A stretch of 64,000 nt of DNA. It comes from Novosphingobium barchaimii LL02. GTDB taxonomy: Bacteria; Pseudomonadota; Alphaproteobacteria; Sphingomonadales; Sphingomonadaceae. This document shows, piece after piece, positions 26,722-35,630 of this stretch. Made by a program: the position numbers and the translations under genes. The stretch lies in NCBI RefSeq assembly GCF_001046635.1, contig NZ_KQ130458.1:117145-181144 (forward strand). The letters are read 5' to 3'. How positions within the stretch are numbered: position 1 is the stretch's first letter; each line of letters begins with the position of its first letter. The notes beneath the pieces are model-generated. The model had not been told where the DNA came from. It searched no databases and saw only the letters and a list, made by a program, of their open reading frames with translations.

Positions 26722-29400
26722 GCCCATCGGGACCAGACCCGTCGCGAACATCTCGTTGAAATCCGACGATCGCACGGGTTCAGGATTTTCGACCGCAAGG
26801 CTTTCCACGAAGTTGTCGCATTCTCGATCCCGATCGCACAGACCATCGTCCACCCCGGCCAGATGGCGGGGGTCATCGTTGACGAACTTCGGCGCCGGCA
26901 GATCCTCCTGCCTTCTTCATCGGTTCTCGAAGCGGTACTCCGGCGTGCTCGCCAGCAGGCCGAACAGCTTACCTATGAAGTGCTCACGAACGGCCTGCGG
27001 CCCGATACGCTGCAGGGGCTGGACGATCTGCTGGCCCGACGAACAGGGCAAGCCGCGACATGGCTATCCTGGCTGCGCAATGCACCACAGTCGCCGGCAG
27101 CGCGCAACATCCTACGCCTGATCGAACGGCTCACTCATATCCGCGCGCTGGATCTCGATCGCGCCCGTGCCGACATGATCCCGGCTTTGACTTTTGACAG
27201 GCTGGCGGACGAAGGCAGCCGGATCACACCCCAGCACCTTGGCGAACTCAATGCCCTGCGCCGCCATGCGACGCTGGCGGCGCAGGGCATCCGTCTTGAG
27301 GAAAGCCTGACCGATGCCACCCTGACGATGTTCGACAAGCTGTTGGGCAGCATGTCGCGTCGCGCCGAGAACCGGACCCGTGACAAAGCCCTCAAGACGG
27401 TGCGCGAGTTGCAAGGCCATCTCCGGACGCTCACAGGGTCTTGCCGCATTCTCATCGAAGCGCGCACCAACGGTGTGGACTCTCTGGCGCAGATCGAGGC
27501 GCTGGATTGGCAGCGCTTCGCCGTGGCGGTCGCGCGGGCCGAAGTACTCGGGCGACCGGAAACCGTCGATCGCACCGCTGAATTGATCGAGCGGCATCGC
27601 ACGGTGAAGCTCTTTGCCGGTGCCTTTCTCAACACCTTCGAATTTCGCGGCGCCGGTGCGGTGCAGGGACTCCTGTCGGCGCTTACCATCATCGCGGAGC
27701 TATACCGGACCGGCAAACGGCGCTTGCCTGATCGCGTGCCGCTACGCTTTGTGCCGCCCGCATGGCGCCCGTTCGTCCTGCGGGATGGCATCGTTGATCG
27801 TGCCGCTTATGAACTATGCGCCTTGTCGCAACTACGCGAGCGGTTGCGAGCCGGGGATATATGGGTCGCGGGAAGCCGGCAGTTTCGCGATTTCGACAGC
27901 TATCTCATACCGCCGGCGACCTTTGCGGCGCTGCGCGAGAAGGGGCCGTTGCCGCTCGCCATCGAAACGGATTTCGAGCGCCATATCGAGGAACGGCGCA
28001 CCAGGCTCGACACGGCGATCGAGCAGGTAACGGTCCTTGCACGGCAAGGGGAGCTGCCCCAGGTTAAGCTTGACGAAAACGGTCTCATCATCTCGCCGCT
28101 GAAGGCGGCAACACCGCCCGCCACCGAGATTGCCCGTCGCGCCGCCTATGATCGACTGCCGCGCGTGAAGATCACCGATCTTCTGCTGGAGGTCGATGCC
28201 TGGACCGGGTTCAGCGAATGCTTCATCCATCGTCGTTCGGGCCGGGAAGCCGACGATCGCAATGCGCTGCTCACGGTCATCCTCGCCGATGGCATCAATC
28301 TCGGCCTCACACGCATGGCGGAAACCTGCCGGGGCGCAAGTCTGCGTCAGCTCGCCCATCTTCACGACTGGCATATTAGCGAGGCCGCTTATGGCGAAGC
28401 GCTGGGAAGGCTGATCGACGCCCATCGCGCCATGCCACTCGCCGCGCTGTGGGGAGACGGCACCACTTCGTCGAGCGACGGACAGCAATTTCACGCTGGC
28501 GGTCGTGGGGCCGCGATCGGCGACATCAACGCACGCAGCGGCAACGAACCGGGCGTCGCCTTCTACACCCATGTCTCGGATCGATATGATCCCTTCGCGA
28601 GCAGGGTGATCGCGGCGACTGCCGGCGAAGCGCCTTATGTGCTGGATGGCTTGCTGTATCATCAGACCGGCCTGACGATTGAGGAGCACTACACCGATAC
28701 AGGCGGGGCATCGGACCATGTGTTCGGCCTCATGCCCTTCTTCGGCTACCGCTTCGCGCCGCGCCTGCGCGACATCAAGGAGCGTCGTTTACACCTCCTT
28801 CCCGGCCAAGAATCCGGCCCCTTGCTTGCCGGCATGACGGCCGAACCGATCGCATTGGGTCATGTCGCGGCGCATTGGGACGAACTGCTGCGGTTCGCCA
28901 CGTCGATCCGCACCGGCACCGTCACTGCTTCGGCAATGCTGCGCCGCTTGTCCGCCTATCCGCGACAGAACGGACTGGCCCTCGCACTACGCGAGCTGGG
29001 CCGCCTCGAACGCTCGATTTTCATGCTCGACTGGCTGCGCGACATCGACCTGCGCCGGCGCACCCAGGCGGGCCTCAACAAAGGCGAAGCCCGCAACGCG
29101 CTCGCCCGCGCGCTCTTCTTCAACCAGCTCGGCGAACTGCGCGATCGTCGGTTCGAGAACCAGACCTATCGCGCCTCCGGCCTCAACCTGCTCGTCGCCG
29201 CCATCATCTTGTGGAACACTCGCTATCTCGAAATGGCGCTGGCGGACATCGGCACAGCCGACGAAATCGCACGCCACATCGCGCCATTGGGCTGGGAGCA
29301 TATCTCGCTGACCGGTGACTATAGCTGGAATGTTGAAGATCAACCCGATCCGGACGCCTTGCGACCGCTGCGCGCCGTCAACTCCCTACTTGCCGCGTGA
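26722..29400 (+). pseudogene. tnpA: Tn3-family transposase of Tn-B, N-terminus removed by IS6100
   Basis: 893 C-terminal codons of a Tn3 TnpA distinct from that of Tn-A. The catalytic motifs remain (WGDGTTSSSDGQ, DTGGASDHVFG, LNKGEARNALARA), but the N-terminal roughly 100 residues needed to bind the transposon ends are gone. The apparent ATG at 26647 lies within IS6100. Its right inverted repeat is intact at 29420-29457. Confidence 0.92.
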
Positions 29401-29419
29401 CGTTCACCATACGTTCGCG

Positions 29420-29457
29420 CTTAGCGTGCGGATGCGTCACTTTCGTGTAGTCACCCC
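29420..29457. repeat. Right inverted repeat of Tn-B (38 bp)
   Basis: Reads from the outside as ggggtgactacacgaaagtg and ends ...cacgctaag, matching the 38-bp GGGG...TAAG pattern of Tn3-family ends. Immediately beyond it is the interrupted tnpA of Tn-A', so Tn-B landed inside that gene. Confidence 0.8.
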
Positions 29458-29928
29458 ATTTTGAAGAAGCTGTCCGCCTATCGTCAACAAAACAGTCTTG
29501 CTGCGGCACTTCGGGAGGTCGGACGGATCGAGCGCACACTGTTCACGCTGCGCTGGTTCGACGACACCGATCTGCGCCGGACGGTCACCGCCGAACTCAA
29601 CAAGGGCGAGGCACGCAACAGCCTGGCCCGCGCTGTCGCCTTCCATCGGCTCGGGCGGTTTCGCGACCGTGGCCTGGAGAACCAGCAGACCCGCGCGGCA
29701 GCGCTCAACCTCGTCACGGCCGCCATCATTCTTTTCAACTGCCGCTATCTCGGTCGTGCCGTCGATGAACTGCGGCACCGCGGCACACCTGTCGATCCCG
29801 CCATGCTGTCCCGATTGTCGCCGCTGGGATGGGACCGCATCAATCTCACCGGCGATTATATCTGGTCCGAGAGCCTCGACCTCGATGCCGATGGCCTCAT
29901 GCCGCTGCTCATCAAGCCGCTACCGTGA
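29458..29928 (+). pseudogene. tnpA: C-terminal fragment of Tn-A' transposase
   Basis: About 156 codons (ILKKLSAYRQQNSLAAALREVGRIERT... to LPLLIKPLP) of a transposase similar, but not identical, to the Tn-A one (for example FDDTDLRR versus FEDPALRR). It retains catalytic NKGEARN. Tn-B interrupted it at the Ile-Leu codons equivalent to 2927-2932 of Tn-A. Confidence 0.9.
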
Positions 29929-29956
29929 ATCTGTGTCCGAATAATGTACAGAGGCC
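29921..29956. repeat. Right inverted repeat of Tn-A'
   Basis: 36-bp end reading outward ...gtacagaggcc, followed by tatac. Compared from the outside, it differs from the left end at 35349-35384 at three positions and shares attattcgg with it; the Tn-A right ends at 3423 and 40690 have attatcagg there. Confidence 0.85.
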
Positions 29957-30005
29957 TATACGATCCGATCATATGCGACCGAATCATATATGATCGGATC
30001 GTATA
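29957..30005. repeat. 18-bp perfect inverted repeat at the capture site
   Basis: Arms tatacgatccgatcatat (29957-29974) and its exact complement (29988-30005), 13-bp spacer. It lies just after the mobA stop and may be a terminator or recombination/partition site. The transposon target duplication is its first 5 bp. Confidence 0.75.
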
Positions 30006-30011
30006 TCGCCG

Positions 30012-31235
30012 TCACAAGCTCATGCCCCGGTCGCGTTGCAGGATCAGCTCCCGCTCACCGATGAGCTGACCCACGGCGCGCGCCATTTTCGGTTCACGCT
30101 GGATCTGCTCGATATAAAGATCCTTGGTGTGCTGGTTGGCCCCGTTATAGGCGTCCACCGCCTTGCGGAGCGCTTCCGGGGTCGCCTTCCAGTCGCTGTT
30201 ATGGTCGCCATAGCCATGCGCGCCCGCCTCGCGCTTCCCGGCGATGGTATTGAACTTCTCGGCCACCCGCTCGCGTTCCCGCACCTGCTGGCGCTCCTGC
30301 GCTTCCTGACGGGCGCGATCGGCGGCTAGACGCTCCTGCGCTTCGCGGGCGAGTTGCACCTCGGCCGCCTCGCGCCGATCGCGCTCGACCGCACCGCTCA
30401 AGCTGGCCGCAACATCGTGCAGCCTGCCCGCGATCCGCTGCCCCATGTCTCGCAGCCATTCCGTCCCGCGCTCGATATACTGGCGCAGGCCGGCCCGCTC
30501 GACGACGCCGGCGTTGTGCTGACCTACCGCCGTCACCGGCTCATAGGCCCGCCCTTCCCGCGCGGCCACCTGCTCGGCCCGCCGCTCCATCGCCGTCGCA
30601 CTCGGCCCCATATGCACGGTGGGTTCCTGCTCGATCCCCTGCCGCTGGTGACTGCGATGGTCCACCCGGTCGGGGACGTTCGCCAGTTCCAGCGCCCGAT
30701 TCTGCATCTCGGCCCATCGTTCCCGCCACCGCTCGACCTCGCCGCTCTGCTTCTGGTCCAGCTCGCGCGTCTTTTCCCCCAGCCCCTCAGGGCCAAGGCG
30801 GCGCGTCGTCGTCAACAGGTGGGCATGGTGATTGCGCTGGTCGCCCTCGCGACCAGGTGCATGGATCGACACGTCCACCGCCACCCCATGCCGCTCGCTG
30901 ATTTCCCGCGCGAGGCCCAAGGCCAGCTCCCGGCGCTCGTCGGCCGACAGCTCGACGGGCAGCGCGATTTCATATTCCCGCGCCACGGTCGCGTTCTTGC
31001 GCGTCTCCGCCAGCTCGGCCGCGTTCCATAGCCGCTCGCGGTCGGCCGCCCACTCCGGCGCGTCGGTCGGCAACATCAGCTCGCTATGCTCGACGCCCTG
31101 CTTGCGGGTGTAATCGTGGACGAGGCCGGTGCGCTCGTCCGTGATTTCGACGCCCGCACGATAGGCTGCCGCCGCCGTCGCGCTGCGACCGGCGGAACGG
31201 CCTATCGCCTTCACCGCAAGATGGAAACTCGCCAT
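30012..31235 (-). CDS. mobA: MobA/MobL relaxase of the captured plasmid
   Basis: A 407-residue MobQ-family relaxase that nicks oriT to start mobilization. It has the family start MASFHLAVKAIGRSAGRSA and metal-binding histidines in NHHAHLL (136-139), then a long charged coiled-coil region rich in E, R and Q. There is no helicase domain, unlike TraA of modules B and C, so the plasmid would need a helper transfer system. The oriT-like motif lies about 95 bp upstream. Confidence 0.92.
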   Translation of the reverse strand: MASFHLAVKAIGRSAGRSATAAAAYRAGVEITDERTGLVHDYTRKQGVEHSELMLPTDAPEWAADRERLWNAAELAETRKNATVAREYEIALPVELSADERRELALGLAREISERHGVAVDVSIHAPGREGDQRNHHAHLLTTTRRLGPEGLGEKTRELDQKQSGEVERWRERWAEMQNRALELANVPDRVDHRSHQRQGIEQEPTVHMGPSATAMERRAEQVAAREGRAYEPVTAVGQHNAGVVERAGLRQYIERGTEWLRDMGQRIAGRLHDVAASLSGAVERDRREAAEVQLAREAQERLAADRARQEAQERQQVRERERVAEKFNTIAGKREAGAHGYGDHNSDWKATPEALRKAVDAYNGANQHTKDLYIEQIQREPKMARAVGQLIGERELILQRDRGMSL

Positions 31236-31259
31236 CGCCGCGCCCTACCTTGCCATGCG

Positions 31260-31350
31260 GGAGCATGGCGCGGGCGATAGCCCGCTGGGGTGGAGGGGTA
31301 TCCCCTCCCGCACGCAAACGCAAGTTTGCATAAGTGCGCCCTTCCTCTCT
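31260..31350. other. oriT: oriT of the captured plasmid (RSF1010-like nic)
   Basis: ataagtgcgccctt at 31330-31343 matches the nic core of RSF1010/MobQ origins as I recall it (taa(a/g)tgcgccct). A hairpin-forming stretch (gcgggcgatagcccgc, gaggggtatcccctc) lies at 31268-31308. Situated between divergent mobA and the mobilization genes, as in that family. Confidence 0.75.
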
Positions 31351-31402
31351 TTCGTTCAGTCGGGTCCGGTGCTATCAATATCACTCAGCGAAAGGATTGT
31401 GC

Positions 31403-31678
31403 ATGGCCGCTCCGACGCCAGAGGCTATCGAAAACGCCCGCCGCAAGGTCGAACAGGCCAAGGCCCGGTTGCAGGCATTGGAAGCGCGCGCCGCCACCCT
31501 GAACCGCAAACAGGACGCCCGCCGCAAGATCATCCTCGGCGGCCTGCTCCTCGATGCCGCGATGAAAGACCCCGCATGGGAATCCCGCCTCAATGACCTG
31601 ATGGGCCGGATCAGCCGCGATCAGGATCGCAAGGCGTTCGATGGCTGGACCTTCAAGGGCGGCCCCGCCGATGCCTGA
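31403..31678 (+). CDS. Mobilization accessory protein (small, coiled-coil)
   Basis: A 91-residue protein with an N-terminal coiled-coil (ENARRKVEQAKARLQALEARA) followed by a KIILGGLLLDAA block that resembles small TraD/MobC-type relaxosome accessories. Divergent from mobA across oriT and preceded by gaaagga. Overlaps the next gene by 8 bp. Confidence 0.65.
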   Translation: MAAPTPEAIENARRKVEQAKARLQALEARAATLNRKQDARRKIILGGLLLDAAMKDPAWESRLNDLMGRISRDQDRKAFDGWTFKGGPADA

Positions 31679-32111
31679 CCCGTTAGACCCCGCTGAGTTC
31701 GACGCCCCGCCCCCTGCCGATCCCGGCGCGGATTATCGCGTCCTGCTCGATGCGATGCGGCAGGCCGGGGCCGATGGGATCGCGCAGCAGTCGGCCGCGC
31801 TGGTCCAGCGGATCGAGCAGGACGCCCGCCAGCGCCTCGAATGGGGGCAACGGATGGGAACGGCGGTCGATGATCTCCAGCGCGTGGCGGGGCAGCTCCA
31901 GCGGGTCAGTGCCGGGATATGGTGGGACCGGCTGAAGGAATGGCTCTCGGCCGCCCTGATCGGGCTGGGCCTGATCTTCGCCGCGGCCCTCGCCTACCAG
32001 TGGGCGAAGGAACCCAAGATTGAACAGCGGCTATACGGCTGCACCGCACGATGGGACGCCAAAACAGGCAAGTGCAAAGGCGACTGGGTGCCGTTGCAGG
32101 CAAGGGAATGA
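31671..32111 (+). CDS. Mobilization-associated membrane protein
   Basis: A 146-residue protein: acidic, proline-rich N-terminus, a helical amphipathic middle, one membrane segment (about 98-118, WLSAALIGLGLIFAAALAYQW), then a short tail with two cysteines (YGCTARWDAKTGKCKGDW). It resembles MobB-type membrane accessories in layout only. Coupled to the upstream mob gene. Confidence 0.6.
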   Translation: MPDPLDPAEFDAPPPADPGADYRVLLDAMRQAGADGIAQQSAALVQRIEQDARQRLEWGQRMGTAVDDLQRVAGQLQRVSAGIWWDRLKEWLSAALIGLGLIFAAALAYQWAKEPKIEQRLYGCTARWDAKTGKCKGDWVPLQARE

Positions 32112-32121
32112 CCGACGCCCT

Positions 32122-32442
32122 TCAAATCAGCCCGACGACAAGGAGCAAGGCGCGGTCCACGGCCTTCATCCGCTCATCGTCAAGCCGCCCGAAAGGCTTG
32201 CTGATTTTCGAGCGGGGCAGGGTCGAGAGCTTGTCCACCATCACCTGCGAGAGCACACGCAACCCATTGGCGTTGTCCGGCTCGACGGTGATGCGAAAGG
32301 CAGCGTCGCGCACGGCGCTGGTGATCGGGCAGATCACGAGGCTTTCCAGCTCGGCCAAAAGATTCGACTGCACAATGAGGGCCGGGCGAGGCTTGCCGTA
32401 GTCACCTTGCAACGAAACCGCGACAATATCGCCTCGCTTCAC
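32122..32442 (-). CDS. mazF: MazF/PemK-type toxin
   Basis: A 106-residue mRNA-interferase-type toxin: VKRGDIVAVSLQGDYGKPRPALIVQS at the start, then LVICPITS and the conserved SQVMVDKLSTLPRSKI. It starts at GTG 32442, overlapping the antitoxin stop (GTGA). With mazE it would stabilise the small plasmid by post-segregational killing. Confidence 0.88.
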   Translation of the reverse strand: MKRGDIVAVSLQGDYGKPRPALIVQSNLLAELESLVICPITSAVRDAAFRITVEPDNANGLRVLSQVMVDKLSTLPRSKISKPFGRLDDERMKAVDRALLLVVGLI

Positions 32443-32660
32443 TGCCAGCCCTCGACCTGCGCCGCCGCTTCCTCGACAAACCGCAGCGCGTCCAGCTCCG
32501 CCGGGTCGCCCTTCAACTTCAAGCATTGCTGGCGCACACGCTCCGCGAAGTCAGCCCCGCGCGTGTCGGGAACCCAGAATTGGACGGGCCGAAACCCCGC
32601 CGCACGCATCCGCTGGCGGTGCCGATCTACCTTGTCAGCCCTTTGCTTGATCGCGGCCAT
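32439..32660 (-). CDS. mazE: MazE-type antitoxin (DUF3018-like)
   Basis: About 73 residues: MAAIKQRADKVDRHRQRMRAAG...RPVQFWVPDTRGADFAERVRQQ, typical of the short MazE-like antitoxins paired with MazF on proteobacterial plasmids. I choose ATG 32660, with ggag 6-9 bp upstream, because the more distal ATG (32681) lies in the operator palindrome. Confidence 0.82.
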   Translation of the reverse strand: MAAIKQRADKVDRHRQRMRAAGFRPVQFWVPDTRGADFAERVRQQCLKLKGDPAELDALRFVEEAAAQVEGWQ

Positions 32661-32672
32661 GTGAATCTCCAT

Positions 32673-32700
32673 AGGTATCATGCTAAGTTACATGATACCT
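32673..32700. promoter_or_regulatory. mazEF operator
   Basis: Perfect 10-bp inverted repeat, aggtatcatg and catgatacct, separated by 8 bp and lying 12 bp upstream of mazE. Its position fits autorepression by MazE-MazF. Confidence 0.7.
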
Positions 32701-33263
32701 CTTTGACTGCTCCCCCGCAAGTTCCTTCACTCCGATTTGCCTCTGGCGTCCCGCAGGGGCGCCGCCGAGCCTTTGGATGGCACAAAAGCCACCCCCAAGC
32801 GCCTCCCTGCGTCCTACGGGCCGGAAATCGCCTCCTACACCCCCTGATAGCCCGTAGGAACTTTGCCGTAGGAACTGCCCTTTGCGGGAATATGCGACCG
32901 TATGAGCTGGGCGTCTCCAACCCATAACGCGCGCCGCGATTAGCGGCGCTCATTGTTCACTTTTTGTTCCTATCTAAAGGGGCTGCTTCGCCAGCGCTTA
33001 GGTCCGCGCTTGCACCCCCTTTAGATCATATAGAAGGGCGAGATTTTTTATTGCGTAATTTCAATGTGTTGGCGGGGGGGGGTAGCCAGTAGCTGATTGG
33101 CTAGGGGTAGCCAGTAGCTGATTGGCTAGGGTCTGTCGATTTTCACCAATTTATTGTCGATAATTGACGTTGATTTTTGATAATTTTCTGGCGATAATCG
33201 GACATAGATTGACTGCCCCTAGCCAATCTATGTCCGATTTCTCGACACTGGAGTCACACCCCT
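32701..33263. other. oriV: Putative origin region of the captured plasmid
   Basis: No convincing gene. It contains a long dyad (tctaaagggg near 32975 with cccctttaga near 33017), an AT-rich stretch at 33030-33190, two tandem 25-bp repeats (33081-33105 and 33106-33130, core ccagtagctgattggctagg), and a dyad cggacatagattg / caatctatgtccg around 33197-33236. The layout fits iterons and a melting region for the adjacent Rep. Confidence 0.6.
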
Positions 33264-33917
33264 GTGACAGATACGCGCACCTTGCCCGCCACCAAGCCTC
33301 AGCCTAGCCGATGGGTCCAGACTGACCGTGCATCGCATGAGGCTTGGGCGCGCTTAAGCGCATCAAACCCCAAGGCTGGGGCCTTACTACATCTGCTTGC
33401 CGCTCGGGTCGGAGATAATAATGCTGTTGTAGTAAGTCACAAGACATTAGCAGAATTGCTAGGGGTTAGATCAATTACAACTATTAAGACAGCAATAACT
33501 GCACTTGTTTCTGGAAATTGGATTGAAGTCAGGCGGATTGGTGAAAACGGCACTGTCAACGCATATGTGTTGAACGATAGAGTTGTTTGGTCTGGACCAC
33601 GTGAAGGGCTAAGATACAGCCTATTTTCTGCAACTGTCGTCGTCTCCGACAGCGAACAGCCGGACCGCGATACTTTGGGCAAGCAAGAACCACTACGCCG
33701 CCTTCCCCCGATAGGTGAGCGTCAGCTACCGCACGGCGACGGACTTCCCCCTCCTTCGCAACCGTTCCTAGATGGAATTGAGCCTGATCTGCCCGCCACC
33801 GAACAGCAGAACCTCGATCCGGCGATGCAAGAGGAACTATCCCAGCTCGTCATCGGCCTAGGAAACAGGCTCCGCGCGCCCGATGCCTCTCCCCCTGACG
33901 ATGCAACCGATATATAG
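33264..33917 (+). CDS. Winged-helix replication initiator-like protein
   Basis: A 217-residue protein with a winged-helix core (KAGALLHLLAARVGDNNAVVVSHKTLAELLGVRSITTIKTAITALVSGNWIEVRRIGENGTVNAYVLN). It recalls RepL-like initiators and small plasmid replication proteins. GTG start. Its first half is AT-richer than its neighbours. The long proline-rich tail is poorly structured. Position next to repeats supports a replication role, but this is inference. Confidence 0.65.
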   Translation: MTDTRTLPATKPQPSRWVQTDRASHEAWARLSASNPKAGALLHLLAARVGDNNAVVVSHKTLAELLGVRSITTIKTAITALVSGNWIEVRRIGENGTVNAYVLNDRVVWSGPREGLRYSLFSATVVVSDSEQPDRDTLGKQEPLRRLPPIGERQLPHGDGLPPPSQPFLDGIEPDLPATEQQNLDPAMQEELSQLVIGLGNRLRAPDASPPDDATDI

Positions 33918-33952
33918 ATACTATACAGGCCGACTTAACAGCGAGTGACATC

Positions 33953-34345
33953 ATGGGTATCACCCTAAGAGAAGCATCCGAAAAGGTCGGTGTCACCCGC
34001 CAAACGCTCATGAAGGCGATCAAGACAGGCCGGGTTTCCGCCGAAAAATCCGATAACGGCGAATGGCGCATTGAACCTGTCGAGCTATTTCGTGTCTGGC
34101 CCCCTGTAAATGGGGTGCAGCAACCTTTACAGCCTAACATAACAGGCAGTGACACCCCCGGTTTACAGGCTGAAAACAGGCTGTTGCGGGAGCAGGTTGC
34201 CGAACTGCGTGAAGAACGGAACGCTTGGCGGGAGCAAGCCCAACGGCTCGCCCTCACCGATCAGCGCGCTGTCTCGCAGCCCAGCTCCCGCCCCGGCTTC
34301 TGGTCGCGCCTGTTCGGCCGCCAGGGCGACAGCCCTAGCGGATAG
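33953..34345 (+). CDS. MerR-like HTH plus coiled-coil protein (entry-exclusion-like)
   Basis: A 130-residue protein: N-terminal helix-turn-helix (TLREASEKVGVTRQTLMKAIKTGRVSA), then a coiled coil (LQAENRLLREQVAELREERNAWREQAQRLA). Such proteins on small mobilizable plasmids are often labelled entry-exclusion protein 1, though a role in copy control is equally plausible. It follows rep by 35 bp. Confidence 0.6.
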   Translation: MGITLREASEKVGVTRQTLMKAIKTGRVSAEKSDNGEWRIEPVELFRVWPPVNGVQQPLQPNITGSDTPGLQAENRLLREQVAELREERNAWREQAQRLALTDQRAVSQPSSRPGFWSRLFGRQGDSPSG

Positions 34346-34505
34346 TGATGAATCCATTGAGAAAATTGTTGCGGTTTCGCAACATATTAGAAAAAACTCA
34401 GTTGACCTCAAAATATTTCTTGTATTTTTTAGTTTAGCAGTTACCCCCCCCCCGCTAGGGTCGCGAAAATTAGTCATGTTTCGTGTTTACTTAGGGGGTT
34501 TATTA

Positions 34506-35276
34506 ATGAAGAAGATTATTACTTGCGCCGTTCTTGCGTCTGCCGCTCTTGCTACGCCTGCTTTCGCGCAGGATGAAGCCGACAAGGGTATGTATTTCCA
34601 ACTTCGCACCGGCGTTGCTGACCTCAACAATCCCGATTTCGCCATCATCGACACATGGTCCGAGCCGAACAATCGCCTCGACACGAAGCTCAACACCAAG
34701 TCCGCTGCAACCTTTGGCGGTGAGCTGGGCTATGATTTCGGCGGCGTCCGCGTCGGCCTCGAACTGGCCTATCAGCGCAACAAGGTGAAGGGCATCACGC
34801 TCAAGAGCCTGAACGGCACCGCGATCACGGCCGAGGACCTCTCCGATGTTGTCGAAGGTCTTGGCGAACTCGACATTATCAGCGTCGATGATTTGGACGG
34901 CGTTGACATTAACGGCACCACGATCAGCGCGACCAACGGCTCCGTCGCTAAGCTGCGCCAGCTCGCCGTGATGGCGAATGTCACCTACGATATTCCGCTC
35001 GGCGGCAACACGTTCAAGCCCTATGTCGGCGTGGGCCTCGGCGCGGTCGGCTCACACCTCAAGGCGCTGGGCGAGGATGACGGCTCGGTTCGCTTCGCAT
35101 GGCAGCTCCGCGCCGGTGCAGCCGTGAAGGTGACGAAGGGCATCGATCTGACCGCCGATTACACCTATCGTCAGACCGGCAGCGGCAAGCTGAACTTCGG
35201 GGACGAGGACGTGGAATATCGCCTCGGTAAAACCAAGGCTTCGCTGTTTCAGGTCGGTCTGCGCTTTACGCTCTGA
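34506..35276 (+). CDS. Outer-membrane beta-barrel (porin-like) protein
   Basis: A 256-residue secreted protein. The signal peptide is MKKIITCAVLASAALATPAFA. It is followed by a small beta-barrel of OmpA/OmpW-like style: repeated amphipathic strands (GGELGYDFGGVRVGLELAYQ, FKPYVGVGLGAVGSH, FAWQLRAGAAVKVTKGIDL) and a C-terminal strand LFQVGLRFTL. Possible adhesin or pore; function unknown. It is the only cargo-like gene on the captured plasmid and ends in a strong terminator. Confidence 0.8.
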   Translation: MKKIITCAVLASAALATPAFAQDEADKGMYFQLRTGVADLNNPDFAIIDTWSEPNNRLDTKLNTKSAATFGGELGYDFGGVRVGLELAYQRNKVKGITLKSLNGTAITAEDLSDVVEGLGELDIISVDDLDGVDINGTTISATNGSVAKLRQLAVMANVTYDIPLGGNTFKPYVGVGLGAVGSHLKALGEDDGSVRFAWQLRAGAAVKVTKGIDLTADYTYRQTGSGKLNFGDEDVEYRLGKTKASLFQVGLRFTL

Positions 35277-35308
35277 TCCGCGACCCTCTCAAATCGCGAT
35301 AAGTGAGA

Positions 35309-35337
35309 AACCCTCCTGCTCTGCGGGAGGGTTTTTT
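35309..35337 (+). terminator. Terminator after the outer-membrane protein gene
   Basis: Stem aaccctcc / ggagggtt followed by a run of T (35332-35337). Confidence 0.85.
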
Positions 35338-35384
35338 CTTGGCTATACGGCCCCTGTGCATTATTCGGCCACAGATTCACGGTA

Positions 35385-35630
35385 GGCGAGCTTGAGGGAC
35401 GTCGGCGCCAGCTTCTCTGCCAGGGATTGCGCTACGTAAGCCGTCGCGGCCACACAAAAAGGCCGGCACAACGGCCGGCCATAGTTTTAGGAGAGGATGC
35501 CTGAAAGGCATCCTCATGCTGCACCTGCGAGCAGCCGTGCGCAATACAAATCCGCAGGCACCGTTGGTGAAGGCGGCTCCAGTGTCTATCAGGCGGCCAG
35601 CATGTCCTTCATCGTTGCGGGGTCAAGCCG
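35385..35630. other. Left non-coding part of Tn-A with two hairpins
   Basis: No gene recognised. Two dyads: ggccgg(c)/(g)gccggcc near 35461-35481, and gaggatgcc-tgaaa-ggcatcctc near 35493-35516. They probably end transcription of the minus-strand passenger gene. Confidence 0.5.

Larger units (their letters stand above)
29957..35348. mobile_element. Captured small mobilizable plasmid (cointegrate remnant)
   Basis: A 5.4-kb block with its own relaxase, oriT, accessory mob genes, toxin-antitoxin pair, origin repeats, Rep-like protein and an outer-membrane protein. It is bounded on the left by a transposon right end and on the right by a transposon left end, both facing outward from the block, with tatac at 29957-29961 and 35344-35348. 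This is the exact structure left when a Tn3-type element fuses two replicons: the target plasmid lies between two directly oriented transposon copies and is flanked by the 5-bp duplication. Confidence 0.75.
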
